A DNA stretch of 64,000 bases from Malania oleifera (taxonomy: Eukaryota > Streptophyta > Magnoliopsida > Santalales > Ximeniaceae), in NCBI RefSeq assembly GCF_029873635.1, contig NC_080422.1, positions 14,229,936-14,293,935 on the forward strand, written 5' to 3'. Both the position numbers and the translations under genes were made by a program. The notes below the pieces were generated by a model, which searched no databases, was not told the DNA's origin, and saw nothing but the letters and a program-made list of their open reading frames with translations. Of the stretch, positions 22,066 through 33,412 are shown in pieces. Within the stretch, counting starts at the first letter, position 1, and each line of letters starts with the position of its first letter.

Positions 22066-23300
22066 AATTTGAAGACAAATAATGGCATGAGTTTAGTTCT
22101 CAAAGATGTGAAACATATTCCTAACATTCATTTGAATTTAATTTCTGCAGGTAAACTTGATGACGAAAGGTACTGCAGCACTTTCAGTGATGGCCAGTGG
22201 AAGCTCACCAAGGGTGCTATGGTTGTGGCTCGAGGCATGAAGCACTCTGCAATGTACATTCTACAAGCTAAGATCTCCAACAACATTGTTAATGTGATGG
22301 AGGATAAAGGTACGACAAAGTTGTGGCACAAGAGACTGGCTCACATGAGTGAGAAAATATTAGCTTTACTGGGGAATAAAAGTCTACTATGTGGCCTAAA
22401 AAGTACACTTCTGAAAAGGTGTACTCATTGTTTGTCAGGGAAGCAGAGCAGAGTTTCCTTCAAGAATTTCCCTCATTCGAGAAAGTCAGAGATACTGGAT
22501 TTGGTACATTCAGATGTGTGTGGCCCTATGAAGACGAGAACACTTGGTGGCTCCAGATACTTTATGACCTTCATAGATGATCATTTAAGGAAGTTGTGGG
22601 TATACCTTAAATTCGAAAGACCAAGTGTTGGCTAAGTTCAAGCAATTTCAAGCCCTAGTTGAGAGATAGATTGGGAGAAACTAAGGTGCATCCAGACTAA
22701 TAACGGTGGAGAGTATTCTGGTCCATTTGATGAGTATTGCAGACTGCAGGGTATTCAGAATCAAAAGACAACTCCGAAAACTCCTCAGTTGAATGGCATA
22801 GCAGAAAGGATGAACAAAAAACTAGTTGAGAGAGTGAGATGTTTGCTTTCACAAGCCCAGTTGCCAAAATCCTTTTGGAGGGAGGCATTTAGCACTATTG
22901 TTCATGTGTTGAATCTTACACCCTGTGTTCCTCTACAGTTTGATGTGCCAGACCGAGTTTGGACGTGTTTCCTATAATCACCTGTGTATTTTTTGGAGCA
23001 AAGCATTTGTGCATATTCCAAAAGATGAAAGGTCCAAACTTGATGAGAAAACGCGACAGTGTATATTCCTTGGCTACGATCAAGATGAGTTTAGATAGAA
23101 GCTTTATGATCCAGTTGAGAAGAAAATTGTGAGAAGCAAAGATGTCATGTTTATAGAAGATCAGATGATTCGGGATATTAAGAAGGTAGAGAAATCTATG
23201 TCTCAACATGGTGATAGTTTGACTTATGTGGATCCAGTTCTTTTGAAAAATTTTCCATCTTAGGTTAAGAATGATGTTCAAGATAACCACCAAGGTAGAG
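22066..23300 (+). pseudogene. Copia A integrase remnant
   Basis: Translation shows HIHLNLISAG, then a zinc-binding block with LWHKRLAHMS and CTHCLSGKQS. The DDE core follows, with [10 protein letters not shown] (first Asp). TNNGGEYSG at about 22699 has Asn where the second catalytic Asp (TDNGGE) is expected. LNGIAERMN carries the catalytic Glu. Downstream are PKSFWREAF and a frameshift near 22970. Stops at about 22633 and 22666, plus the Asp-to-Asn change, make it inactive. Confidence 0.85.
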
Positions 23301-23499
23301 GTGATTTGGATGTTCCCTTTCAGGTCCAGGGAGATGTTGATACTAATGAGTAGTTGACAATGCCAAAGATTCTAATAGAGATTTCATCGAGGAGGTCTGC
23401 TAGAGATCGACATCTTTCCACTCTATATTTAGCAGAGTTGTATGTGTTATTGACTAACGAGGGAGAACCCTAGTGTTTTGTAGAAGCCATGGAAGATGA

Positions 23500-24250
23500 A
23501 CTCAAGACAGAGTGGGTCCATGCAAAATAAGATGTAGTCATTGCATGATAACCACACCTTTGAGTTAGTGAAGCTACCTAAAGGGAAAAAAGCTTTGGAG
23601 AATAAGTGGATTTACAAGAAGAAGCTAAATGAGTTCTCTTCACGGCCACAGTACAAAACTAGATTGGTTGTAAAAGGTTCGGTTAGAGAAAATGTATTGA
23701 CTTTAATAAGATCTTCTCTCCAATTGTAAAGATGTCATTGATCCATACAGTACTCGGTTTAGCAGCTAGTCTTGACTTGGAAGTTAAGTAGATGGATGTG
23801 AAAATTTTCTTCCTTTATGGTGATTTAAAGGAAGAGATTTTTATAAAGCAGCTAGAGGGTTTCTGAGTGAAAGGGAAGGAGGATTATGTGTGCAAGCTGA
23901 AGAAAAGCCTATATGGTTTGAAACAAGCACCAAGATAGTGGTACAAGAAGTTTAAGTCTGTTATGGGGAAGCAACGCTACGAGAAGACAACTTCAGATCA
24001 CTGTGGATTTGTTAAAAAATTCTCTGATGATGATTTTATATTTTTACTGCTTTATATGGATGACATGCTGATTGTTGGCAGGAATCCTTCAAGGATTGAC
24101 CAATTGAAGAAGCAATTAAGTAAGTCATTTGCTATGAAGGATTTGGGGCTAGCAAAGAAAATTCTTCGCATAAGAATCAGTCGTGATAGGAGTTCCAAGA
24201 AGTTATATTTGTCACGGGAGCAGTACATTGAGAAAATACTTTAAAGGTTC
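23500..24250 (+). pseudogene. Copia A reverse transcriptase remnant
   Basis: [20 protein letters not shown] marks the start of the copia reverse transcriptase. The region includes [19 protein letters not shown]-like sequence in a shifted frame. The catalytic block reads LLYMDDMLIVG at about 24046-24078. Several stops (for example near 23727, 23790, 23864 and 23936) break the frame. Confidence 0.85.
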
Positions 24251-24253
24251 AAT

Positions 24254-24470
24254 ATGGACAACGCTAAAGTGGTTAGCTCTCCTCTTGCCACCCACTTCAG
24301 ACTGAGTACAAAGGAATGTCCTTCTACAGATAAGGAAAAGGAAGACATGGAAAGAGTTCTTTATGCTTTAGCAGTAGGAAGTTTGATGTATGCAATAGTT
24401 TGCAAAAAACTAGATATAGTCTATGCAGTTGGTGTAGTTAGCCGATTCTTGACAAATCCGGGAAGAGAGT
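24254..24470 (+). pseudogene. Copia A RNase H, first part (split by insertion)
   Basis: Encodes AVGSLMYAIVCKKLDIVYAV and SRFLTNPGRE. The reading stops abruptly where an LTR begins at 24471 and resumes at 35343 with [15 protein letters not shown]. Joining across the insert restores the usual copia order. Confidence 0.85.
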
Positions 24471-25874
24471 TGTAATGCCCTGGACCCACCACGTAGGGCC
24501 CGAAGTGTTATGAGAGCGACACACATCTCTAATATTATTCACGCAGCGAAAAATAATAAATTAACCTCGACCATATAATACTAGAGTTCTATATTTGTAC
24601 TTCAGCAAACTCATATCATACAACAACATTTTCCATATTACAAATCTTGGTTGAAAAAAAAAATAAAATAAAACATAAAAACTAAAACATAACTGTTTAA
24701 GTCCCACTCACAAAACTACCCCGCCCTGAAGCTATCTAAGATCGATCACCTGGATAACCTGAAAATATTTAATATATGACGAGGTGAGACACCTCTTAGT
24801 AAGGAAGAAATAGTTTATAACAGTATGTGGCTGAAGTGTTTAATATACAATTAAAATATCTATCCAAAGTGCATCCACAATCTGCAAGTAACCCAAAATA
24901 TCGTGCCCATAATCATACAAAGTCAACGGCTTTGCCAACCAATCACATTCCACAATCATCAATATTTTATTGGTAATTCCCAAGAATTGAGAAATCTACC
25001 CACCCATACAAGTAGTTTTCATTTGCTCTAGTGCTAACACTAAGGCACTCACCTTTCTCAGTAAGCCATCGGGTTATATATTCAGGCAAAGCCACCAAGA
25101 ATAGGGAAGATCATCCGTCCATACAAGTAGCTTCCCTCTACTCTGGTACTCATAATTAATTACCAAAGTATTCGCCTTTCTCAGCAAGCCCTCAGGCGGA
25201 ATAATCTGCTTTATCATAAATACTTAATTAATTAAAGTCACACTTATACCCATATCACAATCAATCCACATAGAATATTCATACAATTTCCAATTTTCAC
25301 CCACGCAGGGTTTACATCCACATATCATGTAATCGTCCACACAGGACCCCAACAAATCACAACCTAAATATCCACACAAGACTAGTCCACACAGGACTAA
25401 TCAAACCATAGCATAAATGTCCACACAGGACTCAAAAAACACTCTGTTCATAGTAAATAGGTAAACAACCTCCTCATACCACTGCCAATGTTTACCTCCT
25501 AATATAATCGTCCATATAACGACCTCCTCATACCACTACCAACGTTATATGACGGTTATACCAGGTACGATATAACAACCTCTTCATACCACTGCTAACG
25601 CTATATCGTAATTTACATGAACCACAGCCCACAATTAACAAACCACTAACCATTCAATGTATCAATAATTCTATCACAATATACACCACATCAGCATATT
25701 CAACTAGCCAGAAATCACAATGAAACAATATTCGCATTCTTAATAATTCTTCATTCCACAATATCCACAATCATTTAATTATCAAAAATGGTTTCAACCA
25801 CACAATTTTTTCCCAATATAATTTATTTATCTAAAAACAACATTTCAATACCTTAAAGGCTTAGAAAATTATAC

Positions 25875-25912
<38 letters not shown>
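25875..25912. repeat. (TA)n microsatellite within the solo LTR
   Basis: About 19 uninterrupted TA units. Confidence 0.9.
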
Positions 25913-25916
<4 letters not shown>

Positions 25917-26532
25917 TTATACTCGAAAATAGTTGTTTAAAATTATTAAAAAATCATTATAAAATATTTCCCCTTACCTGCTCCTCGAAATTCAACCCAA
26001 AATCAACAAACGAGACCCTATAATTCAGAAATTCCAAATTCCTCAAATCTTAGCAAAACACCCTTATAACACTTCTTAGGATCCAAATGACAATATTTGC
26101 TAAGGAAATTCCAAAATAATTCACTTACCTTGGTTTTGGGATGTTTCCCAAACTACTCAAATCAAAGATCCACTCTGCATATATTGCAGAGAATCTTCCC
26201 AGGAGTCTCGTGGTAGCTTCTGATCGTCGAACCGAGCTAAATCAAGCCCAAAATCGAAGAGAGAAGGTGGTATGGCCGAAGGCTTTGGAGAGAGAAGGGA
26301 AACATGCAGAAATTTTGTGCTGGAATGAAAGAAATCCACTATTTATACTCAAGAATTCGTCAATGAGACATGTCGATTCGTCGACGAGTCCTAATACACA
26401 GTTCGTTGACGAGACAACCAACTCGTCGATAAATTTCAGTCATGCGAAGAACCCCTCTCGGTAATTCCTTGTCGACGAGACATGTACCCTCGTCGACGAG
26501 CTAAGAAGAACATTCGTCGACGAGACTAGTCT

Positions 26533-28370
26533 TGTCACGCCCCGAACCCCGAAATGGGACCCGGAGGTGAGAATGTAACCTAACCTGTGTATGAAACAAA
26601 TCATCAAAAGATACATTACACTGGATGAGGGTCCGACCCCGTGGGGTTTCAAGGCACCCTAAACACATCCAATCACAACATATACACAGCGGAAAAAGTC
26701 ATTCTATATCAATATATACAGTACCATATGAGAGTCTATACATGAGTCAAACACAACTCTATCAAAACGTACAACCAGATGCCCAAATACAACCCAAAAT
26801 AGCAACCCAACAAAACTACAGTCCTAGGACTTGCCCAAGTGCTAACGCAATACACCGGCCACTACGCTCCCTACACCAGGATGCTAGTTCCAGTTACTCC
26901 AAGGACCTGTTAAAATGTACGTACAGCAAGGGTGAGACACCTCTCAGTAAGGAAGAACACAGGTTATATCGTTGTGTGGCATTTGAGTGTTATCATGACA
27001 AAAAAAAATACATGCAGTTAAATGGAATCTAGTACTAATTTACACAGTGCATACACGTACATATACGGCAGCCATTTATACGCAGCCCGTCACAATACAC
27101 ACACATGATCAGTAACCCGGTGTTGTCACACCCTTCGGCCCGAAGCCAATCCGTGACAATTCGGCGTTGGCCCAGAGCCAACCCGCGAAGTACGGTGCCA
27201 CCGGCACATGGCTAGTCCTCGACTCCCATAGTATTGTATCGGCGCTAAATGATGGATCCATAGCCTTCAGCCTGATCTGCCGGACAAGGCTCATGCCCTC
27301 GGATATAGATCCGGAACTCTTGCCTACGTAGCAGGCGATAAATACATGCCCTCAGATATAGAGCCGAACACTCTCAGTACCTGGACTCATTTTGGAACTG
27401 CGTTCCCATAAGCCATTCCACAATCACACACACATGCATGCTCATATAACCAAACAAACCACACTCATTTGGTAATTTAAATTATAGTTTTCCAAAAAAA
27501 TACAGTTTAAACAAAGTCAAGGCACAGTTATCCCAATATCACAGTATAAAGCACACATATACTCGGTTTTCAACAAAACCCGGGATTCAGCCCGTTGCCT
27601 CCTTTTTCCCAAAATTGCAATAATGAAAAACCCATAGTTTTCCCCGTTAGATCCCCCTAAATGAGTATCCAAAACACACAGGGGACCAAGGACCACTATT
27701 CCACCGAGCCTGATTTCAAAAATAACCAATATAACACAGTTTCCCCTTACCTTAACCCCGAATCACAAATCCCAAACTCCAAAGCTTCTAAACAGCGAAC
27801 CGAGTTCCAAAACCTACAAATCACAGTACAGAATATTCTCACAAGACTAATACCTACAAAACTAAGCCTTACCTCAATTTTTCGCCGAAACCTGAAAACC
27901 TCCGAAACGAGATTTCGATCCATAGAAGTTGTAGAAAATCCTTCCACGATCGTCGTGGTAACTTCTGTTTCCCGATTCTAGCAACAATCGGCGAAGAAAT
28001 CTAGAGAGAGAGAGAGAGTATGGAGAGTTTAAAGAGAGAGAGATATTTTTCTAAGTTACTTAGTGAAGAAGTAATAGAAATTTCCTTTTATAGCCCTTTG
28101 ACTCGGCCCGATTTCGTCGACGAAATGGTACCTTCGTTGATGAATCTTTCACTAAATTCGTCAACGAATTGATGGCCTCATCGACAAATCCTGATATTTC
28201 CCGATTTCCGAAACTCCTCGGCTTCTCCTCGTCAACGAGGCTCTGAATTTCGTTGATAAGAAGAACACAGGCTTCGTCGACAAAATCCAGCTTCGTCGAC
28301 GAACATGCTCTTTACCAAAATGTCCCTCTTATATATATATAAACCCATTATCACGGTTCAGATTCTTACA
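26533..28370 (-). repeat. 3' LTR of the gypsy element
   Basis: Runs TGTCACGCC to ATTCTTACA (TG..CA). It aligns with 33413-35235 but carries extra sequence near 28125-28160. A minus-strand TATA box (CTATAAAAGG) is at 28084-28093. TCGTCGACGA-type palindromes cluster at 28115-28310. Confidence 0.93.
28084..28093 (-). promoter_or_regulatory. TATA box in the gypsy 3' LTR
   Basis: The minus strand reads CTATAAAAGG. The same sequence is at 34991-35000 in the other LTR, the copy that would have driven the element's own transcript. Confidence 0.5.
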
Positions 28371-28384
28371 ATCTCCCCTCCTTA
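28371..28384 (-). promoter_or_regulatory. Polypurine tract of the gypsy element
   Basis: Read on the minus strand, AAGGAGGGGAGAT directly precedes the 3' LTR. It is the plus-strand DNA primer site. Confidence 0.8.
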
Positions 28385-28640
28385 CAAATATTTCATCCTC
28401 GAAATTTGTCATCTCTCATTCCCAGATTCATACATGCAATCGAACATATAAACAAAACTCAAAAGCGAACTGGCGATCACCTCAGCGCAATCCCATCATA
28501 CACAAAGACATACATACCGTCACTTATGGCGGAGGAATACCGTGGTTACATATACATCAGTCTCAGGAGTTCACAATACACACACTTCCGACGACTAACC
28601 ACCTATCCCAACCCACAGTAGGATCATGTACAAGTGCTCA
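28385..28640. other. Gypsy 3' untranslated spacer
   Basis: Non-coding sequence between the chromodomain remnant and the polypurine tract. No feature is recognised. Confidence 0.5.
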
Positions 28641-29054
28641 AAACAACTATGGATACTTCTGGCGTATTTCCGTTTCCAGTTCTCAAGAAACTTCCTCAAT
28701 CTCGTGGTTTCGCCACAATACCTTCACTAACAGTATCTCTCTGGTACGAAGCTTCTGAACTTTATGGTCCAGAACTTGAACAGGTATCTCCTCATACGCT
28801 AAAGTATCTCCAATTTCCAACTCATCATAACTAATAACATGTGAAGGATCCAACACGTACCTCCTCAACATGGATACGTGAAATACATCGTGGACCCTCA
28901 AAAGTGTTGGAGCTAATGCAACCCTGTAAGCTACCGGACCCACTCGCTCAAGTACCTCGAATGGTCTGATATACCTCAGGCTCAGCTTCCCCTTTCTCCT
29001 AAATCTCATCACCCCTTTCATCGGAGTAATACGTAGAAATACCTTACCTCCCAC
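28641..29054 (-). pseudogene. Gypsy integrase C-terminus and chromodomain remnant
   Basis: The minus-strand frame reads VFLRITPMKGVMRFRRKG, IRPFEVLERVGPVAYRVAL, VFHVSMLRRYV and LVKVLWRNHEIEE. In chromoviruses this tail leads into a chromodomain thought to steer integration to heterochromatin. Here the conserved Trp codon after the EEVS block is TGA (28683-28685), truncating the chromodomain. Matching sequence continues in frame beyond the stop. Confidence 0.85.
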
Positions 29055-29990
29055 TTCGAACTCTAACTCACGGCGGCAAACATATGCATAACTCTTCTGC
29101 CGACTCTGAGCTGATCTAATCCTCTCCTAGATCAAACCCACCTTCTCAGACGCCTGCTGCACAAGTTCAGGTCCTAACACCTGACGTTCACCAACCTCAT
29201 CCCAACACAAGGGAGATCAACACCTCCGACCATACAAAGCCTCGAACGGTGCCATCCTGATACTAGACTGGAAGCTATTATTATAAGCGAATTCCACAAG
29301 TGGCATAAACTGTATCCAGCTACCACCAAAGTCTAACACACAAGCTCGTAACATATCCTCGAATATCTATATCGTCCTCTCCGACTGTCCATCAGTCTGG
29401 GAGTGGAACGTCGTACTGAAAGTAAGTTTCGTCCCCAATGCCTCCTGTAAGCTCATCCAGAATCGAGAAGTAAACCTTGAATCTCGATCCGTCACAATGG
29501 ACACCGATACTCCATGCATTCTCACAATCTCATGTACATACAACTCTGCTAGCCTACTCAAAGGATAGCTAACTCTCATCGGTATGAAATGAGCAGATTT
29601 CGTCAATCTATCCACGATCACCCAGATAGCATTCTGCCTATGAAGCGCTGGCGACAATCCGATTACAAAATCCATGGAAATATGCTCCCATTTCCACATC
29701 GGAATAGGCAAAGGCTACAACTGCCCTTCCGGCCTCTGATGTTTAGCTTTCACCTACTGACACATCAGACACTGCTCCACGAACTAAACAATCTACCTCT
29801 TCATACCATACCACCAGAAGGTCTCACGCAAGTCTCGATACATCTTCGTACTACCATGATGTACTGTATACATAGAACAATGCGCCTCCTCCAGAATTAT
29901 CCTTCTGATCTCATCATCGTTCGGAACACATAGCCTGGTCCCAAACCTCAGCACACCTCCCTCAGAGATGTTAAACTCTGTAGCCAGTCC
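29055..29990 (-). pseudogene. Gypsy integrase core remnant
   Basis: The frame 29711-29367 contains [12 protein letters not shown] (first catalytic Asp), [14 protein letters not shown] (second Asp) and [13 protein letters not shown] (catalytic Glu), the DDE triad of gypsy integrases. An upstream zinc-finger region (about 29720-29930) and the downstream linker (29060-29366) are still recognisable but broken by stops. Confidence 0.88.
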
Positions 29991-30599
29991 TTACTGTACC
30001 TTTTTCCTAACCTCTATCAACTCTGCATTACTAGCCTGCGCGGCTTTTATACGCTCAAACAAGGTCGGTTGGACCACCAAACCAGCAAGATAAGCCTGAC
30101 GATCTCCAACCACAAACTCTATACCTGAGCTTTCCAAATCCCGTCTGATGTGACACTGAGTTACAACCGTAGATACAGTCGTAGGCCTTGACTTCCGACT
30201 CAACGCATCAACTACCACATTAGCCTTCCCCGGGTGATAACTGATCGTGCAATCGTAATCTTTAATCAACTCTAGCCACCTCCTCTACCTCATGTTCAAC
30301 TCCTTCTGCGTGAAGAAATACCTAAGGCTCTTATGGTCAGTGAAGATATCATACTGCACCCCGTATAGATAATGTCTTCAGGTCTTCAGTGCATATACTA
30401 CAACAGCCAATTCCAAATCATGCGTAGGGTAGTTCTTCTCATACTCTTTCAGTTGCCGAGAAGTATACGCCACTACCTTACCCTATTGCATGAGCACACA
30501 TCCCAAACCCTTCAGAGATGCGTCGCTATAAATCACAAACCCACCATCCCCCAAAGGAATGGTCAATACTGGAGTAGTAATCAGCCAGTCTTTCAACTC
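29991..30599 (-). pseudogene. Gypsy RNase H remnant
   Basis: The minus-strand reading contains CTISYHPGKANVVVDALSRK at about 30240-30185, the end of a gypsy RNase H. Further upstream are [12 protein letters not shown] and YPTHDLELA-type blocks at about 30290-30440. Stops near 30288, 30386 and 30599 interrupt the frame. Confidence 0.85.
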
Positions 30600-31550
30600 C
30601 TAAAAGCACTGCTCATAATCACTGGTCCACTCAAATTGTACTCCTTTCCTGGTCAATCGAGTCAGAGGTCCAGAAAGTTTATAGAAACCCTCTACGAACT
30701 GACGATAGTAACCCGACAATCCTAGAAAACTCCGAACCTCCTGTACATTCTTCGGCCTTACCCAGTCGACCACAGCTTCAATCTTGCTAGGATCAACTGA
30801 TATACCATCTCCAGTAACCACATGGCTTAAGAACACAATCTGACTCAACCAGAACTCACATTTCTTAAGTTTAGCATACAGCTTCTTCTCCCGTGGAATC
30901 TGTAACACTAACCTCAAATGTTCATCGTGCTTTTCCGTACTCCTCAAGTATACCAGAATGTCATCAATGAATACCACTACGAATCGATCTAGGTACTCAT
31001 GGAAAATCCTATTCATCAGATCCATGAACACCGCCGGTGCATTCGTCAACCCAAAAGGCATGACTAAGAACTCGTAGTGGCCATATCTGGTTCAGAAAGC
31101 AGTCTTCGCTACATCCTTCGCTCTAACCCTCACCTGATGATATCCTAACCATAAATCGATCTTTGAAAAGGCCCGTGTCCCCTGCAACTGGTCAAAAAGA
31201 TGATCTATACGAGGTAAAGGATAACGATTTTTCACAGTTACGTTGTTAATCTCACAGTAATCAATGCACATTCGCATCGACCCGAACTTCTTTTTCACAA
31301 ACAATACTGGAGCTCCCCAGGGCGAAACACTAGGTTGAATGAATCCCCTGTCCATTAATTCCTACAACTGTTCCTTTAACTCCCGAAGTTTTGCTCGAGC
31401 CATCTGGTATTGAGCTTTAGAGATCGGTGCCTTACCAGGCAGCAACTCTATCGCAAACTCCACCTCACGATCTGGAGGTAAACCGGATAAATCATCTAGA
31501 AACACATCCAGGAACTCGCTAACCACCCGAATGTCCTCGAGTCTCAACTC
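30600..31550 (-). pseudogene. Gypsy reverse transcriptase remnant
   Basis: Blocks in order are SEFLDVFLDDLSGLPPDREV (about 31520), [66 protein letters not shown] and the catalytic FIDDILVY at about 30951-30974. Then come [13 protein letters not shown] and the RNase H linker. [10 protein letters not shown] has Leu-Trp where Arg-Ser is usual. Frame stops lie near 31062-31092 and 31356. Confidence 0.92.
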
Positions 31551-31817
31551 ATCCCCCAGCAGTTCCTTTATACAAGCTAGGTACCCCTGACATCCGTCTA
31601 AGAGTAGCCTTTTCGCCTGTAGTGCTGACAGAATCTATGGCGCTGAACGCACACACGATCCCACGAATTAATACTCCTTCTCCCTAGGAGGTCTGAAAAC
31701 TACCACCTTCCTACGACAGTCAATCATAGCATAACTGGAGAATAACCAGTCCAACCCTAGAATGATATTGAACCCCGACATGTCGTATACCATAAGATTC
31801 GCCGGTAGCAGCTTTCC

Positions 31818-32177
31818 CTAAATTTCCACTGGGTAGTCTACCAACATCTTCCTACAGAAAGACACACTCCCAGATGGCGTAGTAACAGATAACACCTCAT
31901 TCATGTCTCGGGTCTCAATCTCACACCGTCCCACAAAATTCACAGAAACAAAGGAATGGGTTGCACCCGAATCAAACAGAATAGAAGCTTTATGTGAAAG
32001 CAATAATAAGGTACCTGTCACCACGTTACCTGCATGCTCAGCATCCGTTGGAGTAAGAGAGTATACTCTGGCCAGCGTTGTATTCGTCTGAGTGGTTCCC
32101 CGAGGTATCTGGTTGCTCCCTCGGTCCCCACTTACTGTAGGCACATCTCGCCTCAGTACTCGACAATCACGAGACAT
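31818..32177 (-). pseudogene. Gypsy aspartic protease remnant
   Basis: ILFDSGATHSFVSVNF at about 31940-31985 is the protease active-site block (DSGATHSF) of Ty3-gypsy elements. It follows the zinc knuckle in the same frame. A stop at 31818 cuts it from the reverse transcriptase. Confidence 0.88.
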
Positions 32178-33089
32178 GTGGCTTGGCTGGCCACAATTGT
32201 AGCATCTACCCCCAAATGGCTGGCACTCACCCTCGTGCCGCCTGTTGCATCTGGTACAACGACCACCAGTCTAGCTCCCCTGAGAATCCTGGCGCTTAGT
32301 ATTCTGGCAGTAACCCGAGCCCTTGTTTCTCTTCTTCCATGATCCCTAACGAGATCCTGTCTGAGAACCAGAAGGTACTGTCCTCTTCCTCAATTCCTGA
32401 TCTGCCTCATCCTCTTGAATACCAGTCTCGATCACCGTGGCCTTATCCACCAATACCAAGAACTCACGAATCTGAAGCATACCCACCAGTCTACGGATAT
32501 CCTTCCTTAAACCCTTCTCGAACCTTTGAGTCTTCTTATACTTGCTCGAGATCATACATGGTGCAAAATGGGACAGCTCTATGTATCGAGCCGCATACCC
32601 CTGCACCGTCAAACTCTCCTGCGTCGGCGCAGAAAACTCATCTGCCTTCACATCACGTATGGAAGCCAGGAAGTATCTGTCAAAGAACACCTCCTTGAAA
32701 CGGCTCCACGTCATCTCCTCAGAACCACCTCTCTACTTCTCCAGCAGATCCACTGCAGTCCACCATCGACCCGCCTCCCCAGACAGCTGGAAAGTGGCAT
32801 AAAGAACTCGTTGCCTATCCGTGCAGTGCAGGACCTCCAAGATCTTTTCAGTCTTCTCCACCCAATCCTCTGCTGTCGTCGGGTCAGGTCCCCCAGAGAA
32901 CGTCGGAGGATGCATGCGTGTGAACCTCTCAATGGTGCACCCCGCAGCAGTAGGAGAGCGCCCGCGTCTCCTCACACTCCGCCCGATCTCCCGTAACACC
33001 TGCCTTGTCAAACTTTGAGGCATAGAAGGAGACTCATCACTCACAGTCTCCTCGGAGCCACTTCCCAGATCATTATCCTAGGGATCCAT
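32163..33089 (-). pseudogene. Gypsy gag (capsid and zinc knuckle) remnant
   Basis: A Met codon at 33087-33089 starts the frame, but the fourth codon is TAG (33078-33080). The frame then gives [20 protein letters not shown] and [18 protein letters not shown], the retrotransposon gag core. After an in-frame TAG at 32733 comes MTWSRFKEVFFDRYFLASIR. A further stop is at 32346. The zinc knuckle CYNCGQPSHMSRDC (CX2CX4HX4C) is at 32163-32204. All parts share one frame, so the damage is mainly point stops. Confidence 0.9.
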
Positions 33090-33397
33090 TCTGCAGTACA
33101 ATAGGAATCTATCAGTATCCCTACGACACATATAGTTAACACCATGATCTACACTATTCGTGTTAACTACTTATTGCCAGGTCTAGGTCTATCCTATCAC
33201 ACCGACACGAAAGTCATCAATGATCTGCCCTGCTTTTACTGGAATTGTCATCCCAAGAAAAACACAGAATACCATCGACAAATTTCAGTCTAGCAACCGA
33301 ACAACCCTCAACCACTCTACCCATATCCATATCCTATACTCTGGTATGTACTCATAACAAAGCCTAACCAAGTCTACAAGATCTAGTAACCTAATTA
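33090..33397. other. Gypsy leader between primer site and gag
   Basis: Untranslated leader of about 310 bp on the minus strand. No other feature is seen. Confidence 0.5.
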
Positions 33398-33409
33398 GCT
33401 CTGATACCA
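33398..33409 (-). promoter_or_regulatory. tRNA-iMet primer-binding site of the gypsy element
   Basis: The minus strand reads TGGTATCAGAGC, a perfect match to the usual plant initiator tRNA-Met primer site. It lies three bases downstream of the 5' LTR. Confidence 0.95.
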
Positions 33410-33412
33410 AGC

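Noticed and set aside
32526-32996. 156-codon plus-strand frame
   Set aside because: It is the antisense of the gypsy gag gene, which has clear motifs on the minus strand.
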